A stretch of DNA of 63,510 nucleotides from assembly GCF_001440395.1 (NCBI RefSeq), contig NZ_LLXZ01000176.1, forward strand, positions 3,632 through 67,141. Direction: 5' to 3'. Every line of letters begins with the position of its first letter. Positions within the stretch are counted from its first letter, which is position 1. Shown here in pieces: positions 1-7,794 of the stretch. The position numbers and the translations under genes were made by a program. The DNA is from Bradyrhizobium jicamae. GTDB lineage: Bacteria > Pseudomonadota > Alphaproteobacteria > Rhizobiales > Xanthobacteraceae. The notes beneath the pieces were generated by a model. It saw nothing but the letters and a program-made list of their open reading frames with translations. It was not told where the DNA came from and searched no databases.

Positions 1-24
1 GGACAAGCCCGGGCATGACGAGTG
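1..24. repeat. Partial dispersed palindromic repeat at window edge
   Basis: The first bases read GGACAAGCCCGGGCATGACG. This matches the right-hand end of the element at 11889-12004 (…GGCACAAGGCCGGGCATGACGA). Only the tail lies inside the window. It is probably a member of a dispersed intergenic repeat family downstream of the PhyH gene. Confidence 0.5.
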
Positions 25-46
25 TTCAAAATGGAAATACGCCGCT

Positions 47-847
47 CTACTCCGCAGCTTGACGCGGGGCACGCGCCAGCCGCAACAGCGCGTCGTCATC
101 CACCGGCTGGATCGGCGTAAAGTCGCGATGCGCTATGTATTCGGGGCGCGTCGGCGTGCGGATGTAGTTCGAGACCGCGTTCAGCGTCAGATAGACGATC
201 TTGCGCGGGTAGGGCGTGATGTTGCCGCTCGATCCATGAACCAGGTTGCCGTGGAACATCAGCATGCCGCCCGCCTTGCCGGTCGGCGCAACGATGCCGC
301 CTTCCTTGACGAGCCGGGTGACGGTCTCCTCATCCAGCGTCCACAGCGGATAGGAGGTGGTCTCGAGGTCGTGCGAGGCCTTGAGGTCGCCGGCGTGCTG
401 GCTCTTCGGCACCAGCATCAGGGGACCATTGATCGGCATCACCTCGTCGAGGAAGATCGCGATGTTCATCGCGCGCGGCAGCGGCATGCCGTCGTCGCGT
501 TTCCAGGTGCCGTAATCCTGGTGCCACTGCCATACGTCGCCGGTGAACGCGGCTTTGGCGTTGATCTTGAACTGGTGCATGTAGAGCTTTTCGCCAAAAA
601 TCTGCTCGATCGGCTCGATCATGCGCGGATGGGCGCCGAGAACCCCGAAGGCCTCGTTGTAGAGATGCGCGGCAAAAGCGGTGCGCGGCGCGCCGCTCTT
701 CTCGCGCCACACTTCAGGTCGGCCAGCGTCATAGATGCTGACGGCTTCGCGTGCCAGATAATCCACTTCCTCCTGGCTGAACAGCTCCGGCAGAAACAGC
801 CAGCCTTCGCGGTTGAAGAACTCGATCTGCTGTGGCGTCAGTTTCAT
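47..847 (-). CDS. Phytanoyl-CoA dioxygenase (PhyH/EctD-like) family protein
   Basis: This is a 266-aa Fe(II)/2-oxoglutarate-dependent oxygenase, presumably cytoplasmic, that would hydroxylate a small organic substrate. The iron facial triad is visible: His109-x-Asp111 in WQWHQDYG and His204 in NLVHGSSGN. Arg216 is a plausible 2-oxoglutarate ligand. The HGSSGN-type ending resembles ectoine hydroxylase (EctD), but no ectoine genes are nearby, so the substrate is unknown. I chose the start at MKLTPQQ because AAAGGAGAG lies just upstream. A longer frame adds 33 residues that run into the repeat at 880-985. The GntR gene upstream has the same orientation and may control it. Confidence 0.85.
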   Translation of the reverse strand: MKLTPQQIEFFNREGWLFLPELFSQEEVDYLAREAVSIYDAGRPEVWREKSGAPRTAFAAHLYNEAFGVLGAHPRMIEPIEQIFGEKLYMHQFKINAKAAFTGDVWQWHQDYGTWKRDDGMPLPRAMNIAIFLDEVMPINGPLMLVPKSQHAGDLKASHDLETTSYPLWTLDEETVTRLVKEGGIVAPTGKAGGMLMFHGNLVHGSSGNITPYPRKIVYLTLNAVSNYIRTPTRPEYIAHRDFTPIQPVDDDALLRLARAPRQAAE

Positions 848-879
848 GGCGTTCTCTCCTTTGGTTTTTTGTTTCCATC

Positions 880-985
880 TCCTCATGGTGAGGAGGCGCG
901 CAGCGCCGTCTCGAACCATGAGGCCCCAATCTTTTCTGCGACCCATCCATCGAGACGCCGCTGCGCGGCTCCTCAGGATGAGGTC
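880..985. repeat. Palindromic intergenic repeat (CCTCATGGTGAGGA type)
   Basis: The segment starts CTCCTCATGGTGAGGAGGCGCG, internally reads CGTCTCGAACCATGAGG and CATCGAGACGC, and ends GGCTCCTCAGGATGAGG. The arms are imperfectly complementary, so the transcript would fold into a long hairpin. I recognise this type from Bradyrhizobium and Rhodopseudomonas intergenic regions. It fills the gap between the GntR and PhyH genes. Confidence 0.6.
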
Positions 986-986
986 G

Positions 987-1661
987 TTACGCCGCCTTGT
1001 CGGTTGCCCTCAGTCTCTCCTCGGTCATTCGTCCAGCCGTCTGCGCATGCGCCAGCGCGGCTGCCTCCGCGGCCTTGGCGTTGCCGGCGAGAATGTGCAT
1101 GGCGATTGCCTCATGCTCGGCCCAGGCGCTGTCCCGGTAATCGAGTTCGGCGAGCACGGTCGCCATCGAGCGGCGCATATGCGGCCATTGCGGGGCGATC
1201 ATCTCCTCGATCGCGGGATTGCCCGCGAGGCGATAGACCGCGCTGTGAAAGTCGACATCGAGCGCGATCAAGCGCGCCAGCGGCGTATTCCCATCGATGG
1301 TCCGCCCGGCCTGCAGCGCCGCTTCGAGTTGCGTCCGGCTGGAAGTATCGGTCCTGGCGCGGCTGGCGGCGAGCCGGGCGGCGAGCGCGTCGATGGCGCC
1401 GCGCACCTCATAGAGCTGGCGAATGCGCTCGGGATCGAGCCGGGTCACCTCAAAGCCGCGGCGGCCGCTCTCGGCGACCAGACCTTGCCGGTGCAGCAGG
1501 TGCAGCGCGTGGGACACCGGCTGGCGCGAAACGCCGAGCCGTTCCGCCAGCTCGTTCTGTCGGATGCGATGCCCAGGCGGCAGCGAACGGTCTGTGATCG
1601 CCTCGAGGATCCGGGCGTAGACCTGGTCGATCAGGTTGGGAAGCGGATCCAAGGGGATCAT
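987..1661 (-). CDS. GntR family transcriptional regulator (FadR/FCD subfamily)
   Basis: This 224-aa repressor-type regulator has an N-terminal winged helix-turn-helix (about residues 10-75, with IRQNELAERLGVSRQPVSHAL typical of GntR). A C-terminal all-helical FCD ligand-binding domain (about 85-210) carries the metal-type pattern DVDFHSAVYR plus later histidines. Such proteins bind a carboxylate effector and control adjacent catabolic genes. The PhyH gene downstream on the same strand is the natural target. A palindrome-rich stretch at 1677-1701, just upstream of the start, may be its operator. No strong ribosome-binding site is seen before this ATG. Confidence 0.88.
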   Translation of the reverse strand: MIPLDPLPNLIDQVYARILEAITDRSLPPGHRIRQNELAERLGVSRQPVSHALHLLHRQGLVAESGRRGFEVTRLDPERIRQLYEVRGAIDALAARLAASRARTDTSSRTQLEAALQAGRTIDGNTPLARLIALDVDFHSAVYRLAGNPAIEEMIAPQWPHMRRSMATVLAELDYRDSAWAEHEAIAMHILAGNAKAAEAAALAHAQTAGRMTEERLRATDKAA

Positions 1662-1676
1662 GCCGGCTATCCAATT

Positions 1677-1701
1677 TTGGAATACGGAATTCCGAATTCA
1701 A
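1677..1701. promoter_or_regulatory. Candidate GntR operator (imperfect palindrome)
   Basis: The stretch is an imperfect 25-bp palindrome centred on a perfect one, CGGAATTCCG (1685-1694), flanked by TTGGAATA and AATTCAA. It starts 16 bases upstream of the GntR ATG, in the gap shared with the plus-strand methyltransferase gene. This position fits autoregulation. Confidence 0.4.
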
Positions 1702-1800
1702 ATCTAATCCCCAGCCTGCGTCCTCGTCAAGGCAGAAATCGGGGTGTCGGGGTGGGGTGGTGAGGCCTATTCTCAGCCCGAAGCAATGGGAGGTCCGCGC

Positions 1801-2613
1801 ATGAGCAGCGACGCAGCCGGCTTCACTGGCAATATCCCCCAGCATTACGATCAGGGGCTCGGCCCGATCATCTTCGCCGAATACGCCGCCGATATCGCCA
1901 GGCGCGCAGCCGATAGCCGTCCGGCGCGGGTGCTGGAGACCGCCGCTGGCACCGGCATCGTGACCCGGAAACTGCGTGACGCGCTGCCCGAAGGCACGCA
2001 ACTGATCGCGACCGATCTCAATCCGCCGATGCTTGATATTGCCCGCGCCAAGTTTCGGCCCGGCGAGCAGGTCGCTTTCCAGCCTGCCGATGCGATCGCG
2101 CTTCCCTTCGCCGATCAAAGCTTCGAGGAAGTCGTCTGTCAGTTTGGCCTGATGTTCTTTCCCGACAAGTCAAAGTCCTTTTCCGAGGTCTATCGGGTTC
2201 TCGTTCCCGGCGGCCGCTATCTGCTCAGCGTCTGGGATTCGCATCGCTACAATACGTTTGGGCGTATCGCGCACGAGGTGGCGGGGCGTTTCTTTCCGGC
2301 CGATCCGCCGCAGTTTTACAGCGTGCCGTTCTCCTGCCACCAGATCGATCCGGTCAAGGAGTTCTTGATTGCTGCGGGCTTCGGTGACGTCGGCATTGCC
2401 GTGATCAGGCAGGAGCGGGAGCTGCCTGACATTGCGCACTTCGCGCGTGCAGCGGTGTTTGGCAACCCGCTGATCGATCAGATCCGGGCGCGCGGCGGCG
2501 CCGATCCGGGGCGCATTGTCGAGGCACTGGCGCAGGAATATCGCCGGGAATTCGGCGATAAGCCTGGCCGGATGTCTATTCAAGCGATCGTGTTTTCCGC
2601 GACGAAGAGATAA
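1801..2613 (+). CDS. Class I SAM-dependent methyltransferase
   Basis: This 270-aa protein has the Methyltransf_11/25 fold. Motif I reads VLETAAGTGIVTRKL near residue 42, the acidic loop ATDLNPPMLD follows strand 2, and the post-I region has PADAIALPFADQSFEEVVCQFG. Together these form the S-adenosylmethionine site. A small-molecule acceptor is likely, but the substrate cannot be told from sequence. GGAGG lies about 7 bases before the chosen ATG; an upstream in-frame ATG at 1744 lacks a comparable site. It is divergent from the GntR gene and convergent with the sigma-factor gene. Confidence 0.83.
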   Translation: MSSDAAGFTGNIPQHYDQGLGPIIFAEYAADIARRAADSRPARVLETAAGTGIVTRKLRDALPEGTQLIATDLNPPMLDIARAKFRPGEQVAFQPADAIALPFADQSFEEVVCQFGLMFFPDKSKSFSEVYRVLVPGGRYLLSVWDSHRYNTFGRIAHEVAGRFFPADPPQFYSVPFSCHQIDPVKEFLIAAGFGDVGIAVIRQERELPDIAHFARAAVFGNPLIDQIRARGGADPGRIVEALAQEYRREFGDKPGRMSIQAIVFSATKR

Positions 2614-2619
2614 CCCTGA

Positions 2620-3477
2620 TCACGAGAGCAGGGCTACGTCGAACTCGCCCATCTGTTCGGCGTCCGCCACGGCTTCGATCGCCGATATCCGGTCGCCGCT
2701 GATGGTCAGGCGCACCACGACGCGCAATTGCCCGCCGAGCATAACGGCGAGCGCCAGAGATCCGTCGACCAGCGCCGGCTTGGCGGCCTGCGCGCGGCCC
2801 TTGAAGAACTCCGCGACCGCGGTGGCGCCCCTGATTTCAGCTTGCGAACCGAGCCGCTGCGCCGCTTGATCAGCGCGCACCACCACATCCGGATCCAGCA
2901 CCGCGAGCAGTCCTTCGAAATCGCCGTCGCGGGAGGCCTTGAGGAAGGCGTCGACGATGTTTTTCTGCCGGTCGAAGTCTGCGTCCGGTGGCGGCGAGCC
3001 CTGCACCCGCCGGCGGGCGCGGCTGGCCAATTGCCTCGCTGCGGCAGGTGTGCGGCCGACGATCGGTGCGATCTCTTCAAAGGGAACGGCAAACATGTCG
3101 TGCAGCACGAAGGCGAGCCGTTCGGCCGGGGCCAGCGTTCCCAGCACCACCAGCAACGCCGCGCCGACGGAATCGGCCATCTCGGCGTCCCGCCCATATG
3201 CATCATCAGCGACAGGCTCCGGCACATGCGGTCCCATCGGTTCCTCGCGTCGTGACTTGCGCGAGCGCAGCATGTCGAGGCAGACGCGGGCGACCACGGT
3301 GGTCAGCCAGCCGCTGAGGTTTTCAACGGCACTGGTGTCGGAGCGGTTCAGCCGCAACCAGGTCTCCTGCACGGCGTCGTCGACCTCTGCGGTCGAACCC
3401 AGCATCCGGTAGGCCACCGCCCGCAGATGGCCCCGGTTGGCCTCGAACTTTTCAGCCAGAAACTTTTTCTCGTCCAT
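2620..3477 (-). CDS. ECF41-type RNA polymerase sigma factor with C-terminal SnoaL-like domain
   Basis: This 285-aa ECF sigma factor has region 2 at about residues 10-77 (DDAVQETWLRL) and region 4 at about 110-165 (APAERLAFVLHDMF, then the GRTPAAARQLASRARRRV helix). A roughly 100-residue C-terminal SnoaL/NTF2-like domain follows, as in ECF41/SigJ-type factors. These are self-regulated by that domain rather than by an anti-sigma factor. The linker has HVPEPV, resembling the WLPEP motif of the group. The divergent gene encodes a carboxymuconolactone decarboxylase/AhpD-like protein, the classic ECF41 partner. An exact TGTCACA-N16-CGTC promoter lies upstream (3514-3540), implying autoregulation. 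Confidence 0.9.
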   Translation of the reverse strand: MDEKKFLAEKFEANRGHLRAVAYRMLGSTAEVDDAVQETWLRLNRSDTSAVENLSGWLTTVVARVCLDMLRSRKSRREEPMGPHVPEPVADDAYGRDAEMADSVGAALLVVLGTLAPAERLAFVLHDMFAVPFEEIAPIVGRTPAAARQLASRARRRVQGSPPPDADFDRQKNIVDAFLKASRDGDFEGLLAVLDPDVVVRADQAAQRLGSQAEIRGATAVAEFFKGRAQAAKPALVDGSLALAVMLGGQLRVVVRLTISGDRISAIEAVADAEQMGEFDVALLS

Positions 3478-3478
3478 C

Positions 3479-3505
3479 GGTCACATTCCCATGTCGTGTT
3501 CCGTC
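3479..3505 (+). promoter_or_regulatory. Candidate ECF41 promoter for the AhpD-like gene
   Basis: GGTCACA (3479-3485), 16 bases, then CGTC (3502-3505). This differs by one base from the TGTCACA-N16-CGTC promoter that I recall for ECF41 sigma factors. It points toward the gene starting at 3591 and begins just outside the sigma-factor start codon. Confidence 0.55.
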
Positions 3506-3513
3506 ATGGCTAT

Positions 3514-3540
3514 GACGAACGAAAGCGCGCCGATGTGACA
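3514..3540 (-). promoter_or_regulatory. Candidate ECF41 autoregulatory promoter
   Basis: On the minus strand TGTCACA (3540-3534) is followed by exactly 16 bases and CGTC (3517-3514), a full match to the reported ECF41 consensus. The predicted start of transcription lies about 30 bases before the sigma-factor ATG at 3477. Confidence 0.65.
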
Positions 3541-3590
3541 GCAAATCGGCGCGGCCGCGTCAAAACAGAACAAACCATATGGAGCGTAAA

Positions 3591-4049
3591 ATGATGCAAG
3601 CCCGAATGAACCACCCGGTCATGGTTGTTCCCGATGCCATGAAGGCGCTGCACACACTCGGCGAATTGACCAAAAGCAGCCTGTCGGAAAAACTGCTCGA
3701 ACTGGTGCATCTGCGTGCCAGCCAGATCAACGGCTGCAGCGTCTGCGTCGACATGCACCCAAAAATCGCCAGGAAGGCCGGCGAAACCGACGAGCGCCTG
3801 TTCGCGGTGGCGGCCTGGCGCGACACGCCCTATTTCACCGAGGGCGAACGGGCGGTGCTGGCGTTGACGGAAGCGCTGACCCGGATCAGTGATCGCGCCG
3901 ACCCGGTACCGGACGAGGTCTGGGGCGAGGCCGACAAGCATTTCGACGAGGCGGAGCTCGCCGCGCTGATACTGGCGATCGCCAACATCAATGTCTGGAA
4001 CAGGCTCAACGTCGCGGTGCGCCAGCCCGTCGGTGTATGGAAAAGCTAG
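3591..4049 (+). CDS. Carboxymuconolactone decarboxylase / AhpD-like protein
   Basis: This 152-aa alkylhydroperoxidase D-like protein carries the redox motif Cys49-Ser-Val-Cys52 followed by His56 (NGCSVCVDMH), as in AhpD proteins that use the two cysteines for peroxide or disulfide chemistry. It may defend against oxidative or electrophile stress in the cytoplasm. I set the start at the ATGATG because GGAG lies 6 bases upstream; an ATG 12 bases earlier is possible. It is transcribed away from the ECF41 sigma gene and is almost certainly the main member of its regulon. A terminator-like hairpin lies about 80 bases downstream. Confidence 0.88.
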   Translation: MMQARMNHPVMVVPDAMKALHTLGELTKSSLSEKLLELVHLRASQINGCSVCVDMHPKIARKAGETDERLFAVAAWRDTPYFTEGERAVLALTEALTRISDRADPVPDEVWGEADKHFDEAELAALILAIANINVWNRLNVAVRQPVGVWKS

Positions 4050-4073
4050 GGGGAATATAATCCCCAAACTAGC

Positions 4074-4108
4074 GTCAATTTTAGCGTGCCGGATCGTGCT
4101 AAATTGAC
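4074..4108. repeat. Inverted repeat after the AhpD-like gene
   Basis: GTCAATTTTAGC (4074-4085) and GCTAAATTGAC (4098-4108) pair with one bulged T around a 12-base loop. No T-run follows. It may be an RNA stem or a protein-binding site. Confidence 0.4.
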
Positions 4109-4129
4109 CGGCTCGCGCTAAACAGATGA

Positions 4130-4154
4130 GCCCGGCCAGATCGGCCGGGCTTTT
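4130..4154 (+). terminator. Rho-independent terminator
   Basis: GCCCGGCC (4130-4137), a 5-base loop, GGCCGGGC (4143-4150), then TTTT. This perfect 8-bp GC stem plus T-run should end transcription from the AhpD-like gene. It also argues that the cyclase gene downstream begins after it. Confidence 0.75.
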
Positions 4155-4209
4155 CGATCCTGCCCTTCATGCCGCTTTGATCATGGCCGCCCCTTTAGAA
4201 CGCCTGTCC

Positions 4210-5943
4210 ATGCTGCGACCGACCATCCGCAAGCGGATCCTCGGCATCGCGCTTGGTCTGATCTTCCTGATGGCGATCACGTCGGCGCTGTCGACGGTGA
4301 TGACGCGCAAGATCGCCCACCAGCTCGACGAGTTCAGCGGCAAATATGTCGAAGCGTATGGGCATCTGGCGCGGATGAATATCCGTTCGCTGGAGCAGGC
4401 TCTGGCGCTGCGCCGGATGATGATCGGCAGGATGCAGTCGCCGCCCGACGAGTCATCCGTTGCGGATCAGCGAAAAATCTATGAAGCGAAGGGGCAGGAA
4501 ATAGAGCAGGAAGCGCAAGCGGCGCGTGCGCTGATCAATGCGATCATCGACGATACCTCGACTGCATCCGATAATGCCCGGCTCGGCCGGATCGATGATC
4601 GAATCGAGCGCGTAATCAGCGATCTCCATCGCTACCTCGGTGAAGAATACAAGCGGCTGTTGCTGCTGCTCGAGGCCGGCAATATCCCTGAAGCCCGGGC
4701 CAGCCTGGCCAGGACCGACACGTTGCGCGACGACCTCAACCAGAGGATCGATGTTATCCGCACCGACATGCTTGCGCTGGTTCGCGGCGATGCCCTGATG
4801 ACGATGCGCGACCAGAACACGGCCATTTTCATCTCCGTTGTCCTGACCATGCTTGCGAGCATCCTCGGATTGATATTTTCACTTTTCATCAGCACCGGCA
4901 TTACTGGACCAGTCCGGCGTTTGCTGGAAGGCACCCGTGCGGTGGAAGCCGGCCGGCTCGACGGATCGATCGACGTCACCACACGCGACGAAATCGGCCA
5001 GCTCACGACCGCCTTCAACAACATGGTCGAGCAATTGCGCCACAAGGAACGGTTGCGCGAAACCTTCGGTCGCTATGTCGATCCGCGCGTCGTGGAGGGC
5101 TTGATCGCCCCGCAGTCGCTGACCGCGAGCGCTGGCGAGCGGCGGGTGATGACGGTGCTGTTCTGCGACATGAAGGGCTTTACCAGCCTCAGCGAGGGCA
5201 TGACGCCGCAAGGTCTCGTCAAGGTGATGAACCACTATCTGTCGACGATGTCGGGGCCGATCCGCAGCCATCGCGGCATCATCGACAAATATATCGGCGA
5301 CGCGATCATGGCCTATTGGGGTCCTCCCTTTACCGAGCATAGCGAGCAGGCGCGGCTGGCCTGCCTTGCTGCAGTCGAGATGGCCAACCGCGGCCAGGCG
5401 TTGCGAACCGAGCTGCCCGAATTGATCGGCGTGCGCACGGTTCCGAGCGACTGCGAAGTCCGCATCGGTATTGCCACCGGCGAGGTGCTGGTCGGCAGCA
5501 TCGGCTCGGAATTCATGATGAGTTACACCGTGATGGGGGATGCGGTAAATCTGGCGTCCCGCCTGGAGAATGCCAACAAGGTCTATGGCAGCCATTCGCT
5601 GGCCTCGGAGGCCGCAATCATGGCTGCCGGCGACGCGATTGAATCGCGCGAGGTCGATCGGCTCGTGGTAGTTGGCCAGACCCATCCCGAAGCGGTGTTC
5701 GAGATCATCGGGCGCGCGGGAGAACTGACCGAGCAGCAACTTGAGCTGCTGGCGCGGTACGCCGAAGGGCTCGCCGCCTATCGCGCGCGGCGCTGGGATG
5801 AGGCGCGGCTGGCGTTTCAGGCGGCACTCGAAGCCGTCCCCGGCGACGGGCCGTCGATGGCGATGGCTGCGCGGGTCGAGACGTTTCGGGTCAACCCGCC
5901 GCCCGCCGATTGGGACGGCGCATGGCGTCTCGATCAGAAGTGA
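4210..5943 (+). CDS. Membrane-bound class III adenylate cyclase with HAMP domain
   Basis: This protein of about 577 aa makes cAMP in response to a periplasmic signal. One membrane segment lies near residues 8-30, followed by a helical periplasmic region of about 190 residues and a second membrane segment. A HAMP linker follows (ITGPVRRLLEGTRAVEAG), then the cyclase domain. Both metal-binding aspartates are present: Asp320 (FCDMKGFTSL) and Asp364 (KYIGDAIMAYWG). The Lys before YIGD and the Asp in YTVMGDAVNLASRLE favour ATP over GTP. The C-terminal 90 residues are helical, TPR-like. I chose MLRPTIRK as start because earlier ATGs (4126, 4183) lie at or near the terminator; none has a strong ribosome-binding site. 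Confidence 0.87.
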   Translation: MLRPTIRKRILGIALGLIFLMAITSALSTVMTRKIAHQLDEFSGKYVEAYGHLARMNIRSLEQALALRRMMIGRMQSPPDESSVADQRKIYEAKGQEIEQEAQAARALINAIIDDTSTASDNARLGRIDDRIERVISDLHRYLGEEYKRLLLLLEAGNIPEARASLARTDTLRDDLNQRIDVIRTDMLALVRGDALMTMRDQNTAIFISVVLTMLASILGLIFSLFISTGITGPVRRLLEGTRAVEAGRLDGSIDVTTRDEIGQLTTAFNNMVEQLRHKERLRETFGRYVDPRVVEGLIAPQSLTASAGERRVMTVLFCDMKGFTSLSEGMTPQGLVKVMNHYLSTMSGPIRSHRGIIDKYIGDAIMAYWGPPFTEHSEQARLACLAAVEMANRGQALRTELPELIGVRTVPSDCEVRIGIATGEVLVGSIGSEFMMSYTVMGDAVNLASRLENANKVYGSHSLASEAAIMAAGDAIESREVDRLVVVGQTHPEAVFEIIGRAGELTEQQLELLARYAEGLAAYRARRWDEARLAFQAALEAVPGDGPSMAMAARVETFRVNPPPADWDGAWRLDQK

Positions 5944-5953
5944 AGCGACGGAT

Positions 5954-6778
5954 TCACGCCTTCAGAAATTCCAGCACGATGTCGCAAAATTCCTGTGGCG
6001 CCTGTTCGAACATCCAGTGACGCGTGCCCGGGATCACGGCCGTCCGTGCGCCCGGAATATGTTCGGCCAGCACGCGCCAGTTCGTCGCCAGCGTGCCCTT
6101 GGTGTCACCGCCGCCGATCAACAGCGTCGGCGTCCTGATCGATTCCGCTTCGCTCTTCAGAAACGGCTTGCGGTTTTCGCCGACCTGACCGAGCAACGTG
6201 TAAACATTGTCGCGCAATTGCTGGCGCTGCACTGCCGGCCACCGCGCCCACGCGCCGTCGCCGTCGATCGCATCGACGAATAATCTAAGCGCAGCTTCGA
6301 TGTCGCCATTCCGCACGTTTTTCACAGCTGATGCCATCTGCGCCGCAAGCGGAGTGAGGCCGGAAGGCGCATCGGCCGGCTGCAGCGCCGGTTCGAGATC
6401 GCCGCCGGGTTCGGCGAGAACAGCCTTGCGTAGCAGATCGGGCCGCGCCTGCGCCACGCGGAAGCCGATATGGCCGCCGCGGGAATGGCCGATCAGATCG
6501 ACCGGGCCGGCGTTCAGCTTTTCGATGAAGCCGATCATGTCGGCGACGTGCTGCGCGATCAGATAGTCGTTGCCGACGCCGTCCCAGTGTTCGGGAAAGA
6601 AGCGCCGCAGGCTCAGCGAAATCACGCGGTGCTGTTTGGATAGCGGTCCGAGCACAGCGTTCCAGGTGCGGAAATCGCCGAGCGTACCGTGCACGAGGAC
6701 CAGCGGCGGTGTGCCGGCTGTGCCGCGGCCGACATCGAGATAGGCGATGTCATAGCCGTTGACGCTCAAGGTCTGCAT
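5954..6778 (-). CDS. Alpha/beta hydrolase (paralogue 1)
   Basis: This 274-aa single-domain alpha/beta hydrolase, cytoplasmic by lack of a signal peptide, would cleave an ester or similar bond. It has the oxyanion-hole motif HG at 30-31 (LVLVHGTLGDFRTW), nucleophile Ser99 in GHSRGGH, an Asp after strand 7 (TLLIGGGDTKG) and a catalytic His in GTRHWMFEQAP, so the triad is complete. It lies 4 bases downstream of a same-length paralogue with the same orientation. Hand counting gives 69 identities in the first 100 residues, so this is a tandem duplication, probably co-transcribed. Substrate unknown. Confidence 0.88.
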   Translation of the reverse strand: MQTLSVNGYDIAYLDVGRGTAGTPPLVLVHGTLGDFRTWNAVLGPLSKQHRVISLSLRRFFPEHWDGVGNDYLIAQHVADMIGFIEKLNAGPVDLIGHSRGGHIGFRVAQARPDLLRKAVLAEPGGDLEPALQPADAPSGLTPLAAQMASAVKNVRNGDIEAALRLFVDAIDGDGAWARWPAVQRQQLRDNVYTLLGQVGENRKPFLKSEAESIRTPTLLIGGGDTKGTLATNWRVLAEHIPGARTAVIPGTRHWMFEQAPQEFCDIVLEFLKA

Positions 6779-6782
6779 CAGA

Positions 6783-7607
6783 TCAGTCCTCCGCGAGATA
6801 CGCCAAAACGATCTCGCAATATTTCTGCGGCGCCTGCTCGAACATCGGATGGGTGGTTCCCGAAATCATCTCGGTGCGCGATCCACTTACGCTGGACGCC
6901 AGCGCCTTCAGCACCTTCGGCAGCGTGCCCTTGGTGTTGGCGCCGCCGATGAACAATGTCGGCGTCTTGATCGCTTCTGCATCCGCTTTCGAGAAGGGCG
7001 GGCGCTGGTCGCGCATCTGGCCGATCAGCGTCGTGGCGTTGTCGCGCAGCAATTGTTTCGGTGTCGCCGGCAGGCGCTTCCACGCGCCGGGACCTTCCAG
7101 CGCATCGATGAAAATCTGCAAGCCGCCGTCGATATCGCCCCTGGCGATTACCTCGGCGGAAGCCGAGATCATGCCGGCGAGCGGCGAGGGACCGGGCTTG
7201 TAGGCGGGATCGAGCGTGGCGTCGAGTTCGCCGCCGGGCTCCGCCAGGATCAGCTTGCGCAATAAGTCGGGCCGGCGCTGTGCGACGCGAAAGCAGATGT
7301 GGCCGCCGCGGGAATGGCCCATCAGGTCGACCGGCCTGGTATCCAGCTTTTCGATGAAGCCGATGACGTCATCCACATGCTGCGCGATCGAATAGGTGTC
7401 GCCGACGCCGTCCCATTGCTCCGGGAAGAAGTGCCGTAACGAGGGGGCGATCACGCGGTGCCGGCGTGTCAGCGGTCCCAGCACCGACGACCAGATCCGG
7501 AAATCGCACAGCGAGCCGTGCACGCAGACCAGCGGCGGGTCGTCGCTGGTGCCTTGACCGATGTCGAGATAGGCCATGTCATAGCCGTTGACGTGAAAGG
7601 ACTGCAT
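6783..7607 (-). CDS. Alpha/beta hydrolase (paralogue 2, altered triad acid)
   Basis: This is the upstream member of the duplicated pair, also 274 aa. It keeps the HG oxyanion motif (LVCVHGSLCDFRIW), nucleophile Ser99 (GHSRGGH) and His in GTTHPMFEQAP. At the place where paralogue 1 has Asp (GGGDTKG) it has Asn (GGANTKG). If that residue is the triad acid, activity may be reduced or another acid is used. The two genes are separated by only 4 bases. This one would be the first of the operon and faces a repair methyltransferase gene on the other strand. Confidence 0.87.
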   Translation of the reverse strand: MQSFHVNGYDMAYLDIGQGTSDDPPLVCVHGSLCDFRIWSSVLGPLTRRHRVIAPSLRHFFPEQWDGVGDTYSIAQHVDDVIGFIEKLDTRPVDLMGHSRGGHICFRVAQRRPDLLRKLILAEPGGELDATLDPAYKPGPSPLAGMISASAEVIARGDIDGGLQIFIDALEGPGAWKRLPATPKQLLRDNATTLIGQMRDQRPPFSKADAEAIKTPTLFIGGANTKGTLPKVLKALASSVSGSRTEMISGTTHPMFEQAPQKYCEIVLAYLAED

Positions 7608-7794
7608 GCGGTCTCGTGAGGGATGAAATAGGGCTCAAGCCATTGCAGGCCTTGGGCGGGAGCCCCAGATCAGCGGAAGTTGTTCATGCCGTCAAGTTCC
7701 CCCGGAATTCGGGTGGATAGCAATAATCTCCAAGCCTAGATTTGGGCCAGATGCGAAACGGGGTGGCACTGAACAGAAGACTATGGAGCCAGCC

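Noticed and set aside
47..847. The PhyH protein as ectoine hydroxylase (ectD)
   Set aside because: The HGSSGN ending is similar, but no ectABC genes are adjacent and a GntR regulator is, so only the family is assigned.
3534..3561. A plus-strand TGTGACA followed by CGTC at 17 bases, as another ECF41-type promoter for the AhpD-like gene
   Set aside because: It has a mismatch in the core and the wrong spacing, and it would place the start only about 23 bases before the ATG. The GGTCACA-N16-CGTC site at 3479 fits better. TGTGACA is simply the complement of the minus-strand -35.
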